Source: Leifsonia aquatica
GTDB lineage: Bacteria > Actinomycetota > Actinomycetes > Actinomycetales > Microbacteriaceae
Direction of reading: 5' to 3'
Length of the DNA: 64,000 nucleotides
Assembly (NCBI RefSeq): GCF_014190775.1
Contig: NZ_JACHVP010000001.1
Coordinates: 62,001 to 126,000, forward strand
Shown here: positions 18,401-26,353 of the stretch, piece after piece
Layout of the letters: every line of letters begins with the position of its first letter
Numbering within the stretch: position 1 is the first letter of the stretch
Made by a program: the position numbers and the translations under genes
Notes under the pieces: model-generated
Database searches by the model: none
Told to the model about the DNA's origin: nothing
The model's input: the letters and a program-made list of their open reading frames with translations, nothing else

Positions 18401-18678
18401 CGCGTGCCGTCATCGAAGAGCAGGTCGACGGCGACGGCCGTCGCGCGGAACGCATCGCCGATCTGCGCGGCGTCGTCGAAGGCGGGGAGGACGACGTAGC
18501 GCAACTCGTCGTCCGGTCCGATCACCGTGTCCTCGCCGCGCAGCGCTGCCCGCCCCGGCCCGCTCGCCGTGCCGGGCCAGGAGGCGCGTACCGGGGAGTC
18601 CGTGAGCAGTCCGGCGCCCGCCGCGGCCGCGGGGGCCCGCTCGGGTCCGGGCGACGGGGAGAGTGTCACACGCGTCAT
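15484..18678 (-). CDS. Glycoside hydrolase family 92 alpha-mannosidase
   Basis: A 1064-aa GH92 enzyme; the family consists of calcium-dependent exo-alpha-mannosidases acting on N-glycans and yeast mannan. Family hallmarks are RMYANNGFWDTYRTSWPGY in the middle of the chain and QGYPGDEDNGEMSAWW (with the acidic catalytic-base region), then GLYPLAPGSGEYVVGSP. The C-terminal 150 residues (WELREAAVPELATLTL, then YAWRLESSTDGTDW) look like an F5/8-type carbohydrate-binding domain. The ATG at 18678 follows GAAGGAG with 9-base spacing; the open frame upstream of it is not supported. No secretion signal is evident, so substrates would be imported oligosaccharides, or export is by another route. Confidence 0.92.
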   Translation of the reverse strand: MTRVTLSPSPGPERAPAAAAGAGLLTDSPVRASWPGTASGPGRAALRGEDTVIGPDDELRYVVLPAFDDAAQIGDAFRATAVAVDLLFDDGTRLLDTAPADQHGLPASARASFERAALTPDQWNLRRVPLAAHAGRRVVAVEIAVDAPAPAGPTSDELSAWIDGAAIGPARRLPADASPADLVVTTRGTQSSPTASRGNTMPFAGLPHGFTLVTPMTDTANLHWNYTWNQHSPQGRRPRLRGLAISHTPSLWIGDRGVLLVSASRGPGEPDPAGAVFDHDDESARPHRYGVRLADGTAAEVAATDHGAIFRFDLGAGTGEARLVLDRLAGGAYVLDPAAPQAVRGYVDSHGPHTGRLPRLYVDAVVEGRVEEAVVVPGIDGAPDRAVLRVRPDADGVVTVRVGTSWIGAEEARSARESELPPSRSLDDVATSAKRAWNALLTRVRVEGATDDQLVTLYSNLYRLFLYPTALTEGVGLDDRYASPFIDAADEDGPERSRSAVRPGRMYANNGFWDTYRTSWPGYLLFAPDRVGDLLDGFLQHYRDGGWTARWSAPGYLDAMVGTSFDVISADAVTKHAAGFDAATAYDAALRNATVHPPTRFTGRKGLRSTLYRGYVANDLDEGLSWTVEGAINDFGLYVQAMTLARLAPAGGERRARLDAEARYFHSRALAYRRLFDPATGFLRSRTPEGGWEEPFDPAVWGGGYTETNAWGMAVSAPHDGAGLARLHGGPQGLARLLDAYFSTPETAREELRGTYPSVIHEMTEARDIRMGMFGLSNQPAHHIPYMYAFAEAPHRLQSVVRESLARLFTGSEIGQGYPGDEDNGEMSAWWLFSAMGLYPLAPGSGEYVVGSPLFPRLTVDIPGAGTLELVAENQSPENVYVQSLTLDGEPWESLAIPHARIARDARLVFTMGPEPSAWGASPEARPASLSDLDLPLLDDALRGARLAPGAAPDAAALTDDLGATTAALATGSSVTWELREAAVPELATLTLAEPGRYAWRLESSTDGTDWSTADERAEESVWEHQLRVFTLAGRPAAAVPARWWRLTALTPLPLDQVELLAPA

Positions 18679-18751
18679 CGTCGGCTGCTCCTTCGGGGCT
18701 TTCCGATCCGCCACTTGACACGTCGGGTCGAAATCGTCATGCTTCATCTTG

Positions 18752-18772
18752 TCGATGATAAAGCGCTTTGGC
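18752..18772. promoter_or_regulatory. LacI-type operator, copy 2
   Basis: Identical over 21 bases to 14203-14223, with core AAAGCGCTTT at 18760-18769. It lies in the 173-bp divergent region between GH92 and the binding-protein gene. On the minus strand it falls in the spacer between a possible -35 TTGCCA and -10 CAAGAT, and on the plus strand after TTGTCG, so it could shut off both directions. Confidence 0.85.
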
Positions 18773-18851
18773 AAACACGATCTCGAAGTACACAGCAAGA
18801 GCACACCCGAAACTCGTGGACTGAACCCCCGAAGACCTATGAAAGGTTTCA

Positions 18852-20216
18852 ATGATGAGACTGACCCGGATCGCCGCGACCGTCGCCGGCATCGCCGCCG
18901 TCGCGCTCACCGCCTCCCTCGCCGGCTGCTCCGCCAGCCCGAGCGCTGAGGACAGCGCGGTCGAGCTCGTGATCGGCAACCAGCCCGCCGCGTCGCAGAC
19001 CGCCGAGCTCGCCCTCTTCAAGGAGCAGGTCGCCGCCTTCACGAAGCTGCACCCGAAGTGGAAGATCAGCACGAGCGAGACCGGCTGGGACTCCCAGACC
19101 TTCCAGGCCAAGCTCGCCGGCGGCGACCTCCCCACCGTGATCGGCGTGCCGTTCACCGAGATGGCGGGCCTGATCAAGCGCGGCCAGGCCGCCGACATCA
19201 CCTCCTCGCTCGACAAGGCCGGCGTCAAGGACGAGCTCAACTCCTCGATGGTCGACCTCGCGAGCAAGAGCGGCAAGACCTACGGCATCCCGACCTCGGC
19301 CTACGCGCTCGGCCTCGCCTACAACCGCGATCTCTTCACGCAGGCAGGGCTCGACCCCGACAACCCGCCGACCACCTGGGACGAGGTGCGCGCCGCGGCC
19401 AAGACCATCACAGAGAAGACGGGGCAGCCCGGGTTCTCGCAGCTGACCAAGGACAACATGGGCGGCTGGATCCTCACGGCCGAGACCTACACGCGCGGCG
19501 GCGCGATGGAGAACGCAGAGGGCACCAAGGCGACCTTCGACGCCGCCCCCACCAAGGACGCCCTCGAGTACCTCAAGGACCTCCGCTGGACCGACGACTC
19601 GATGGGTGCGAACGCGCTCGTCGGCATCTCCGACATCGCGCAGGACTTCGCGGCCGGACACGTCGGCATGTTCGTCATCCAGTCCGACGCGTTCGGCACG
19701 CTCACGCAGCAGCTGAAGATGGCCCCCGAGGCCTTCGGCTTCGCGTCGCTGCCCACCGAGAAGGCCTCGGACGACCCGATCACCCTCTCCGGCGGCAACA
19801 TCGAGATCGTGAATCCGAAGGCGTCCGACGCCCAGAAGGAGGCCGCGGTCGACTGGATCAAGTACGTCTACCTCGACAAGTACACCGACAAGGACAACGC
19901 CGTGAAGGCCGCCGAGGCCGCCGCCGCGCAGGGCGCGCCCGTCGCCATCCCCGGCCTCTCCGCCGTGAGCGACGCGAAGTACACGCAGTACCTCGACTGG
20001 GTGTCTGGCGTGAACAACGTCCCCGTCGACAACTTCAAGCCCTACCTCGACCGCGCGGCCAAGCAGACCGTCAAGGCGGAGCCGGTGGCGAACGCACAGG
20101 ACGTGTACGCCGCGCTCGACCCGGTCGTCCAGGCCGTGCTCACCGATGAGAACGCCGATATCGACGCCCTCCTGAAGAGCGCCGCTGCCACGGTCCAGGG
20201 CAAGCTGGGCCGCTGA
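18852..20216 (+). CDS. Sugar-binding lipoprotein of an ABC importer (SBP family 1)
   Basis: A 454-aa receptor with a lipoprotein signal: MMRLTR, a hydrophobic stretch and lipobox LAGC near residue 28. The mature part (ELVIGNQPAASQTAELALF, then KLAGGDLPTVIGVPFTEMAG, then YGIPTSAYALGLAYNRDLF) is a typical carbohydrate-binding SBP. Two ATGs are possible, at 18852 and 18855; GAAAGG at 18841-18846 gives 5- or 8-base spacing, so the second is also plausible. It is controlled from the operator-bearing divergent region and followed by two permease genes. Confidence 0.93.
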   Translation: MMRLTRIAATVAGIAAVALTASLAGCSASPSAEDSAVELVIGNQPAASQTAELALFKEQVAAFTKLHPKWKISTSETGWDSQTFQAKLAGGDLPTVIGVPFTEMAGLIKRGQAADITSSLDKAGVKDELNSSMVDLASKSGKTYGIPTSAYALGLAYNRDLFTQAGLDPDNPPTTWDEVRAAAKTITEKTGQPGFSQLTKDNMGGWILTAETYTRGGAMENAEGTKATFDAAPTKDALEYLKDLRWTDDSMGANALVGISDIAQDFAAGHVGMFVIQSDAFGTLTQQLKMAPEAFGFASLPTEKASDDPITLSGGNIEIVNPKASDAQKEAAVDWIKYVYLDKYTDKDNAVKAAEAAAAQGAPVAIPGLSAVSDAKYTQYLDWVSGVNNVPVDNFKPYLDRAAKQTVKAEPVANAQDVYAALDPVVQAVLTDENADIDALLKSAAATVQGKLGR

Positions 20217-20222
20217 GAGACG

Positions 20223-20261
20223 GGCTCCGGCGGCGGCGCGACCGGGTTCGCCGCCGGAGCC
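20223..20261 (+). terminator. Intra-operon hairpin after the binding-protein gene
   Basis: A 13-bp GC-only stem (20223-20235 with 20249-20261) with a 13-base loop and no T-run. Such hairpins after SBP genes stabilise or partly terminate the upstream message, so the receptor is made in excess over the permeases. That role is inferred from position. Confidence 0.6.
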
Positions 20262-20311
20262 TCCCCATCCCCACCCCGCCGCGCCGGCGCGGCACGAGAG
20301 ACGAAGACGAC

Positions 20312-21286
20312 ATGGCACGCACGATCGAAGAGCGCCCGCCGCGACAGCGGCCGGTCGCGCCCCCACCCGCCCCGGCGACGGCCGCGCGCGGCGCACGGGC
20401 GGGCCGGTTCCGCCGCTGGCGCACCCGCGGTGGACTGAGCACCCTCCTCCTGGCGCTGCCGGTCATCCTGATCTTCTTCTACTTCTCCTGGCTCCCGATC
20501 GTGCGCGGCGTGGTCATGAGCTTCCAGCGCAACAACTACGTGGCCGCGCCCGACTGGGTCGGGATCGACAACTTCACCTACGTGCTCCACGACCCGCTAT
20601 TGGGCACCGCCATCCTGAACACGCTGTACTTCGCGCTTCTGGCCATTCTGTTCGGGTTCCCGCTCCCGCTGCTGATGGCCGTGATCTTCTCGACGGTGAC
20701 CATGCGCCGGCGCTGGCTGTACTCGCTGCTGGCCTATGTGCCGGTGATCGTGCCCCCGGTGGTCGCGATCCTGCTCTGGAAGGTCTTCTACGATCCGTCG
20801 AGCGGCGGGTTGTTCAACAGCATCCTCGGGATGGTGGGCATCCCGCCCCAGCCCTGGCTCAACGCGGTCTCGTCGGCCATGCCATCCATCGTGGTGGAGG
20901 CCACCTGGGCCGGTGCGGGCACGTCCGTGCTCATCTACCTCGCGGCGATCGCGTCCGTGCGGCCCGAGCTCTACGAGGCGGCGGAGCTCGACGGCGCCGG
21001 GATCGGCTCCCGGATCTGGCACATCACCATCCCGTCCATCCGCGGCATCGTCATGATCATGCTGCTGCTGCAGATCATCGGGGCGGCGCAGATCTTCACC
21101 GAGCCGTTCCTCTTCACCGGAGGCGGCCCGCAGAACGCGACCACCACGATCCTGCTGCTGCTCTACAAGTACGCGTTCCTCGACGGCGACTACGGCGCCG
21201 CGACCGCCCTGAGCGTGATGCTCGCGGTCGTGCTCGGCCTGCTCTCCGTGGGGTACTTCCGACTGACCAGGAGGTGGGCGGACTGA
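20312..21286 (+). CDS. Sugar ABC transporter permease (MalF/UgpA type)
   Basis: A 324-aa permease with a cytoplasmic, Arg/Pro-rich N-terminus and six predicted transmembrane helices beginning at LSTLLLALPVILIFFYFSW. The EAA loop reads YEAAELDGAGIGSRIWHITI near residues 221-240, the sugar-type variant with the E-A-A-x-L-D-G-A core. Its TGA overlaps the ATG of the partner permease. No ATPase gene is present in the cluster, so it probably uses a shared MsiK-like ATPase encoded elsewhere. Confidence 0.94.
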   Translation: MARTIEERPPRQRPVAPPPAPATAARGARAGRFRRWRTRGGLSTLLLALPVILIFFYFSWLPIVRGVVMSFQRNNYVAAPDWVGIDNFTYVLHDPLLGTAILNTLYFALLAILFGFPLPLLMAVIFSTVTMRRRWLYSLLAYVPVIVPPVVAILLWKVFYDPSSGGLFNSILGMVGIPPQPWLNAVSSAMPSIVVEATWAGAGTSVLIYLAAIASVRPELYEAAELDGAGIGSRIWHITIPSIRGIVMIMLLLQIIGAAQIFTEPFLFTGGGPQNATTTILLLLYKYAFLDGDYGAATALSVMLAVVLGLLSVGYFRLTRRWAD

Positions 21287-22215
21287 TGGCCGTCGTCGAA
21301 ACCGCACCCGGCACCCGCCGTCGCCGCCGCGAGGCCGTGGCCGAGGGGTCCTTCGTCTCCCGCCACGACATGGGCCGGGCGCGCACGCGCGTCACCGTCC
21401 GCGTCGTGCAGGTGCTCGTCTTCGCCGGCGTGCTCGTCGCCGGCGCCGGGCCCCTGCTCTGGCTGCTCTTCGCCTCCCTCAACTCCACGCAGGATGTGCT
21501 GCGCGACCCGCTCGGCGTGTGGCTGCACGCCGACCAGTGGGGCAACTACCTCCAGGCCTGGAACCAGGTGGATGTGAGCCGCTACCTCGGCAACACGGTC
21601 GTCGTCGCCGTCGGCGCCTGGATCGCCAACCTGGCGGTCTCGGTGCTCGGCGGGTACGTCATCGCGGTCCTGCGCCCGAAGTGGGGCAACCTCCTGAGCG
21701 GCGCCATCCTCGCCACCCTGTTCCTGCCGAGCGTGGTCTCACTCGTCCCGCTCTATCTGACGGTGATCGACCTTCCGCCGTTCGGCATCAGCCTCCAGAA
21801 CACCTACTGGGCGGTCTGGCTGCCCGCCGCCGCCAACGCGTTCGGTGTCCTGGTCGTCAGCCAGTTCTTCCGTGCGCTGCCGCGCGACCTGATGGAGGCC
21901 GCCCAGCTCGACGGCGCCGGGACGCTCCGCGTGCTCTGGTACGTCGTTCTCCCGCTCTCGAAGCCGATCCTCGGCGTCGTCTCGCTGCTCGCGATCGTCG
22001 CCGCGTGGAAGGACTACCTCTGGCCCTCCCTGGTCCTGACGGACACGTCGCTCCAGCCGATCTCGGTGGCCCTGCCGATCGTGCAGAAGACCTCGGAGCT
22101 CTCCGTCTTCCTGGCGGCGCTCTTCCTCGCCACGATCGTGCCGGTCGTGCTGTTCCTGATCTTCCAGCGCCAGTTCCTCGCCAGCGTGAGCCTCTCCTCC
22201 GGAATGAAGGACTGA
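21286..22215 (+). CDS. Sugar ABC transporter permease (MalG/UgpE type)
   Basis: A 309-aa partner permease. The ATG at 21286 overlaps the previous stop (TGATG). An Arg-rich cytoplasmic N-terminus leads to six transmembrane segments; the EAA loop is LMEAAQLDGAGTLRVLWYVV near residues 198-217. A further in-frame ATG upstream at 21274 is ignored because it lies inside the previous gene. Together with the proteins from 18852 and 20312 it makes a complete importer apart from the ATPase. Confidence 0.94.
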   Translation: MAVVETAPGTRRRRREAVAEGSFVSRHDMGRARTRVTVRVVQVLVFAGVLVAGAGPLLWLLFASLNSTQDVLRDPLGVWLHADQWGNYLQAWNQVDVSRYLGNTVVVAVGAWIANLAVSVLGGYVIAVLRPKWGNLLSGAILATLFLPSVVSLVPLYLTVIDLPPFGISLQNTYWAVWLPAAANAFGVLVVSQFFRALPRDLMEAAQLDGAGTLRVLWYVVLPLSKPILGVVSLLAIVAAWKDYLWPSLVLTDTSLQPISVALPIVQKTSELSVFLAALFLATIVPVVLFLIFQRQFLASVSLSSGMKD

Positions 22216-22298
22216 GGCCGCCACGCTCCACCAGCCCGGTCGCACCACGGTGCACGGCGACGATGCCGTGCGCTGACGCAGACAAGAAGGGAATCACC

Positions 22299-24326
22299 AT
22301 GTTCCGAATGAGAGCCCTCGCGATCGCCGCGGCGGTCGGGATCGGCGCGGCCGCGGCCGTCGTCGCGATCCCGGCGCCCGCGCTGGCGGCGGGGACCACG
22401 TACTACGTGGATGCCGCGGCCGGTTCCGACACCGCCGCCGGCACGACCCAGGCGACCGCGTGGAAGTCCCTGGCCAAGGTGGACGCCACGACGTTCGCCG
22501 CCGGCGACAGCATCCTGTTCAAGCGGGGGCAGAGCTGGGCCGGGCAACTGCACCCGCTCGGGTCCGGGACGGCCGCCAGCCCGATCACGATCGACGCGTA
22601 CGGCACCGGTGCGGCACCGAAGATCGACGGCGGATCGCTGACCGGCGGAGGCGCCGTGCTGCTGAAGAACCAGCACGACTGGACCATCCGCTCGCTCGAG
22701 GTGGTCAACGACTCGGGCGCGGCCAACTTCGGCACCCTCGCCGCGCCGGGACTCACCCGCAGCGGCATCCTGATCGACAATGCGGGCGGCGGGACCCTGA
22801 ACGGGATCACCATCCAGGGCACGAACGTGCACGACGTGAACGGCTGCTTCAACTGCTCCGACGTCGACGCCCACCTGAACGGCGGCATCGTCGTGTACGC
22901 CGAGGGCGCGTCGGACAGCTTCAGCAACGTCCACATCGTCGGCAACACGGTCCACGACCTCGGCCGCACCGGCATCGTGCTGTGGGACGCCAGTTACTAC
23001 ACGACCACCCCGTACGCCCTGACCCAATCGGCGCTCAGCACCGGCGTCGTGGTCGAGCAGAACTCCGTGCAGAACGTCGACAGCGACGGCATCCTGACCT
23101 TCGGCACCGACGGGGCGCTGCTCCAGAACAACGTCGTGAGCAACCCCGGGCAGAAGACGATCGTCGGTTCGACCGAGGCGGCCTCGGCCGGGCTCTGGCC
23201 GACCCGCTCGATGAACACCACGGTGCAGTACAACGAGGTCTATGGCACCCTGACCCACGACACCGACGGCCAGGGCTTCGACTCCGACCTGCTCAACGTC
23301 AACACGGTGTTCCAGTACAACTACAGCCACGACAACCAGGGCGGGTTCCTGCTCATGATGGGCGGCTACTCGTCGACTCTCGTCGTCCGGTACAACCTCA
23401 GCGTCAACGACGGCTGGGGCGGCGTGAAGGGCGTCTTCACCTTCTCGTACGGGGTGCCGACCGGCACGGACATCTACAACAACACCGTGTACATCCCGTC
23501 GGGCGCCACCTCGAAGCCGATCTTCTGCGACGGCTGCGACGGCACCACCACCGGCGCGTGGAGCTTCCGCGACAACATCGTGGAGAACCACGGCAGCGGC
23601 GACTACCTGTACCCGAACGTCGCGGGAGCCGTCATCGACAGCAACGTGTTCTACGGCAGCCACCCCGCGGGGGAGCCGGCCGACGCGCACAAGCTGACGA
23701 CCGATCCGAAGCTCGTCTCACCGTCGGGGACGGCTCCCACCGGCCTCGCCTCGGTGACGGGATACCAGCTCCAGTCGACATCGCCCGCGATCGGCAACGG
23801 GGCGGTCATCGCCGCGAACGGCGGTCACGACTACTTCGGCCGAACGGTCTCCGCCAGCGCGGCGCCGAGCCGGGGCTTCCACGAAGCGCAGAACATCACC
23901 GCGGCGCCGACGCTCGTCGACGACGCCAGCGGCTGGCTGGTCAGCGCGTCGCACACGTCGAACATGATCCTCGACACCTCGACCCCGCTGAGCAACATGA
24001 ACGGCGACGCGTCGCGGTTTTCGCGCTCGAACGGCTCGGCCGGCTCGGTGACCTGGCTCTTCGACGGGATGAAGACCTTCTCGGCGACGGCGTACGAGTT
24101 CAGCGCCGACCTGACGAAGCTCACGTTCGCGAGCTCGCCCGACGGCACGACGTGGACGAACGTCGCCACCGCGCACACCACCCCGGCGGCGACCACCAAC
24201 GGGTGGGCGTCGACGACCTTCACGCCGACCGCGACGCTGCCCAGCGGGACGAAGTACCTGAAGGCGACCATCAGCGCCACCACGGCGTGGTCCATCGAGC
24301 TCGGGTCGATCACGATCTCGAAGTGA
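22299..24326 (+). CDS. Secreted right-handed parallel beta-helix protein (polysaccharide-lyase-like)
   Basis: A 675-aa exported protein. The signal peptide MFRMRALAIAAAVGIGAAAA ends near APALAAG. The mature protein opens with TTYYVDAAAGSDTAAGTTQA, a DUF1565-like start of the beta-helix, and continues with many Asn-rich parallel-helix rungs such as VQYNEVYG, FQYNYSHDNQGG and TDIYNNTVY (residues about 100-450). The last 150 residues form a separate beta-sandwich-like domain (TWLFDGMKTFSATAYEFSAD), probably carbohydrate-binding. The fold is shared by polysaccharide lyases, epimerases and some glycosidases, and the catalytic residues could not be assigned. AAGAAGGG precedes the ATG. Confidence 0.82.
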   Translation: MFRMRALAIAAAVGIGAAAAVVAIPAPALAAGTTYYVDAAAGSDTAAGTTQATAWKSLAKVDATTFAAGDSILFKRGQSWAGQLHPLGSGTAASPITIDAYGTGAAPKIDGGSLTGGGAVLLKNQHDWTIRSLEVVNDSGAANFGTLAAPGLTRSGILIDNAGGGTLNGITIQGTNVHDVNGCFNCSDVDAHLNGGIVVYAEGASDSFSNVHIVGNTVHDLGRTGIVLWDASYYTTTPYALTQSALSTGVVVEQNSVQNVDSDGILTFGTDGALLQNNVVSNPGQKTIVGSTEAASAGLWPTRSMNTTVQYNEVYGTLTHDTDGQGFDSDLLNVNTVFQYNYSHDNQGGFLLMMGGYSSTLVVRYNLSVNDGWGGVKGVFTFSYGVPTGTDIYNNTVYIPSGATSKPIFCDGCDGTTTGAWSFRDNIVENHGSGDYLYPNVAGAVIDSNVFYGSHPAGEPADAHKLTTDPKLVSPSGTAPTGLASVTGYQLQSTSPAIGNGAVIAANGGHDYFGRTVSASAAPSRGFHEAQNITAAPTLVDDASGWLVSASHTSNMILDTSTPLSNMNGDASRFSRSNGSAGSVTWLFDGMKTFSATAYEFSADLTKLTFASSPDGTTWTNVATAHTTPAATTNGWASTTFTPTATLPSGTKYLKATISATTAWSIELGSITISK

Positions 24327-24332
24327 CCAGCG

Positions 24333-24367
24333 GCGTCGTGGCCGCCGCATCCCGGCGGCCACGACGC
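24333..24367 (+). terminator. 15-bp hairpin after the beta-helix gene
   Basis: A perfect 15-bp stem (24333-24347 with 24353-24367) and a 5-base loop lie 6 bases after the beta-helix stop and 28 bases before the next start. There is no T-run. It may end or trim the upstream message inside the operon. Confidence 0.6.
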
Positions 24368-24395
24368 TCCACCACCAGACCACCGAGAGGACCAC

Positions 24396-25604
24396 GTGAG
24401 CATCACCGAGAGGACGGACGCGCTCCTGCCCGCCGGGCTGGACGCGCTCGCCGCGAGCGTGCGCGGTGCCATCGAGCTGGACGAACGCGAGGGTGGTTTC
24501 GCCCCGCGCCGGCTGCCGGGCTGGACCCGCGCGCACCAGGCCGGCCCCGCCATCCATCTGATGGCCGACCAGACACTCGGTGTGCGGCTGGCCCTCGTCA
24601 CGGCCGCCACCCGCCTGGAGGTGGAGGTCGCCGTCGCCCGGATCGCCGCCCCCGCCGGCTACGAACAGCGCCCCGCCTCCTTCGAGCTCGACCACGACGG
24701 CGCGACCGACCGCATCGATCTGACCGAGGGGACGCTCATCCACGGCGACCCGGCGGGCGAGGTCCGCCGCGAGGAGGGCGGCGTCTCCACGCTGCGCTGG
24801 GCGCTCGGCGGCGACGGCCGCACCGAGCGCCCCGTCACCCTCTGGCTGCCGCACACGGCGGAGGTCGTCGTCCGCTCCGCGCGCGCCGACGCTCCGCTCC
24901 GGCCGGCCCCCGACTCGACCGCACCGCTGTGGCTGCACCACGGCAGCTCGATCAGCCACGGCGGGGAGGCCGACGGACCGCGCGGGCCGTGGGCGCAGCG
25001 CGCCGCGACCGATCTCGGCCTCGACCTGACCGATCTCGGGTTCTCCGGCAACGCCCTGCTCGACCCCTTCGTGGCGCGCACCATCGCCGCCCAGCCGGCC
25101 GACGTCATCACCCTCAAGCTCGGCATCAACATCGTCAACGTGGACGGGATGCGCCGCCGCATCCTGCTGCCCGCCCTCCACAACTACCTCGACCTCATCC
25201 GCGAAGGGCATCCGGCGACGCCCATCCTCGTCATCACGCCCATCACATCGCCCTCGCACGAGGACCTCCCCGGGCCCACCCGCGAGGTCGCACCCGGCAA
25301 GGTCGGGGGCACTCCGCGGGCATGGACGCCGGAGGACGGCACGCTCACCGTCGCCCGCATCCGCGACCTGATCGCCGCCGGTGTCTCCTCGCGGCAGCCG
25401 GAGGACCCGCACCTCCACCTCCTCGACGGCCGTCTGCTCCTCGGCCCGGACGACGTCGCCCGGCTGCCCGACGACCTCCACCCCGACGACGCCGGGCACC
25501 GGCTCATGGCCGACCGGTTCGGCCGCCTCGCCCGCGACCGCGCGACCCCCGTCGGCGCCGCCTTCGCGGCCATCACAACCCCCGCAACCGACACCCCGAA
25601 CTGA
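24396..25604 (+). CDS. SGNH/GDSL-family carbohydrate esterase
   Basis: A 402-aa protein of two domains: an N-terminal beta-sandwich (about 1-165) and a C-terminal SGNH hydrolase. SGNH blocks can be read in order: nucleophile block LHHGSSISHG, glycine in LGFSGNALLD, asparagine in LKLGINIVN and the Asp/His block DDLHPDDAGH. This arrangement is typical of bacterial acetyl-esterases that strip acyl groups from plant or microbial glycans. There is no signal peptide. The GTG at 24396 follows GAGAGGACC. Its place between the beta-helix protein and the sugar-metabolism genes fits deacetylation of imported fragments. Confidence 0.85.
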   Translation: MSITERTDALLPAGLDALAASVRGAIELDEREGGFAPRRLPGWTRAHQAGPAIHLMADQTLGVRLALVTAATRLEVEVAVARIAAPAGYEQRPASFELDHDGATDRIDLTEGTLIHGDPAGEVRREEGGVSTLRWALGGDGRTERPVTLWLPHTAEVVVRSARADAPLRPAPDSTAPLWLHHGSSISHGGEADGPRGPWAQRAATDLGLDLTDLGFSGNALLDPFVARTIAAQPADVITLKLGINIVNVDGMRRRILLPALHNYLDLIREGHPATPILVITPITSPSHEDLPGPTREVAPGKVGGTPRAWTPEDGTLTVARIRDLIAAGVSSRQPEDPHLHLLDGRLLLGPDDVARLPDDLHPDDAGHRLMADRFGRLARDRATPVGAAFAAITTPATDTPN

Positions 25605-25612
25605 GGAGAACC

Positions 25613-26353
25613 GTGTCACCATCACCCCTGTCCGTCCAGCTGTACTCGATCCGGGAGGCGCTGGCCGAGGACCTGCCGGGCGCGCTCGCCCGCGTGCGCG
25701 CGATCGGCTTCGAGCTGGTCGAGGCCTACGACTTCGCCACCTGGCCGGGGCTCGGCGACGCGATCGCCGCCGCCGGACTGGCGGTCCCGACCGCGCACAA
25801 CCTCGTGCTGGGCCGCGACCAGGAGCAGATCTTCCGCGCCGCGGCCGAGATCGGCGTCGCCACCGTGATCGACCCGTACGTGCCGGAGGACCGCTGGACC
25901 ACGGAGGAGGAGGTCGCCGCCGTCGCCGCCGAGTTCCGCGCCGCCGCCGCCGTAGCCCGCGAGCACGGCGTCGCCCTGGCGTACCACAACCACGCCCACG
26001 AGATCCGTGCCCGCATCGGCGGCCGCACGGCCCTCGAGGTGTTCGCGGACCACGTCGGCGACGAGGTCGCGATCGAGCTCGACACCTACTGGGTCGCGGT
26101 CGGCGGCATCGACCCCGTCGCACTGCTGAACACGCTCGGCGACCGCGTCACCGCCATCCACGTCAAGGACGGCCCGGCCACCGATGCCGAGATCGACCAG
26201 GTCGCGGTCGGCTCCGGCTCGCTGCCGATCGCCGAGATCCTGGCGGCGGCGCCGAATGCGCTGCACGTCGTGGAGGTCGACGACTCCCGCTCGGACCGCT
26301 TCCAGGTGATCGCGGACAGCTACGCCTTCCTCACCGAGAAGGTCTCCGCATGA
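25613..26353 (+). CDS. Sugar phosphate isomerase/epimerase-like TIM barrel (AP endonuclease 2 family)
   Basis: A 246-aa xylose-isomerase-like TIM barrel. It starts SVQLYSIREALAEDLPGALA and contains the family metal-site segments LAYHNHAHEI, IELDTYWVAVGGIDP and AIHVKDGP, ending with VVEVDDS. Such proteins isomerise or epimerise keto-sugars or inositol derivatives. The GTG at 25613 follows GAGGAGAA. It overlaps the oxidoreductase start (ATGA), and the pair is a common partnership in which the oxidoreductase makes a keto-sugar and the isomerase acts on it. Confidence 0.9.
   Translation: MSPSPLSVQLYSIREALAEDLPGALARVRAIGFELVEAYDFATWPGLGDAIAAAGLAVPTAHNLVLGRDQEQIFRAAAEIGVATVIDPYVPEDRWTTEEEVAAVAAEFRAAAAVAREHGVALAYHNHAHEIRARIGGRTALEVFADHVGDEVAIELDTYWVAVGGIDPVALLNTLGDRVTAIHVKDGPATDAEIDQVAVGSGSLPIAEILAAAPNALHVVEVDDSRSDRFQVIADSYAFLTEKVSA

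Noticed and set aside
22252-22271. Small hairpin GCACGGC/GCCGTGC between permease and beta-helix genes as terminator
   Set aside because: Only 7 bp, no T-run, and it lies inside an operon close to the next ribosome-binding site.
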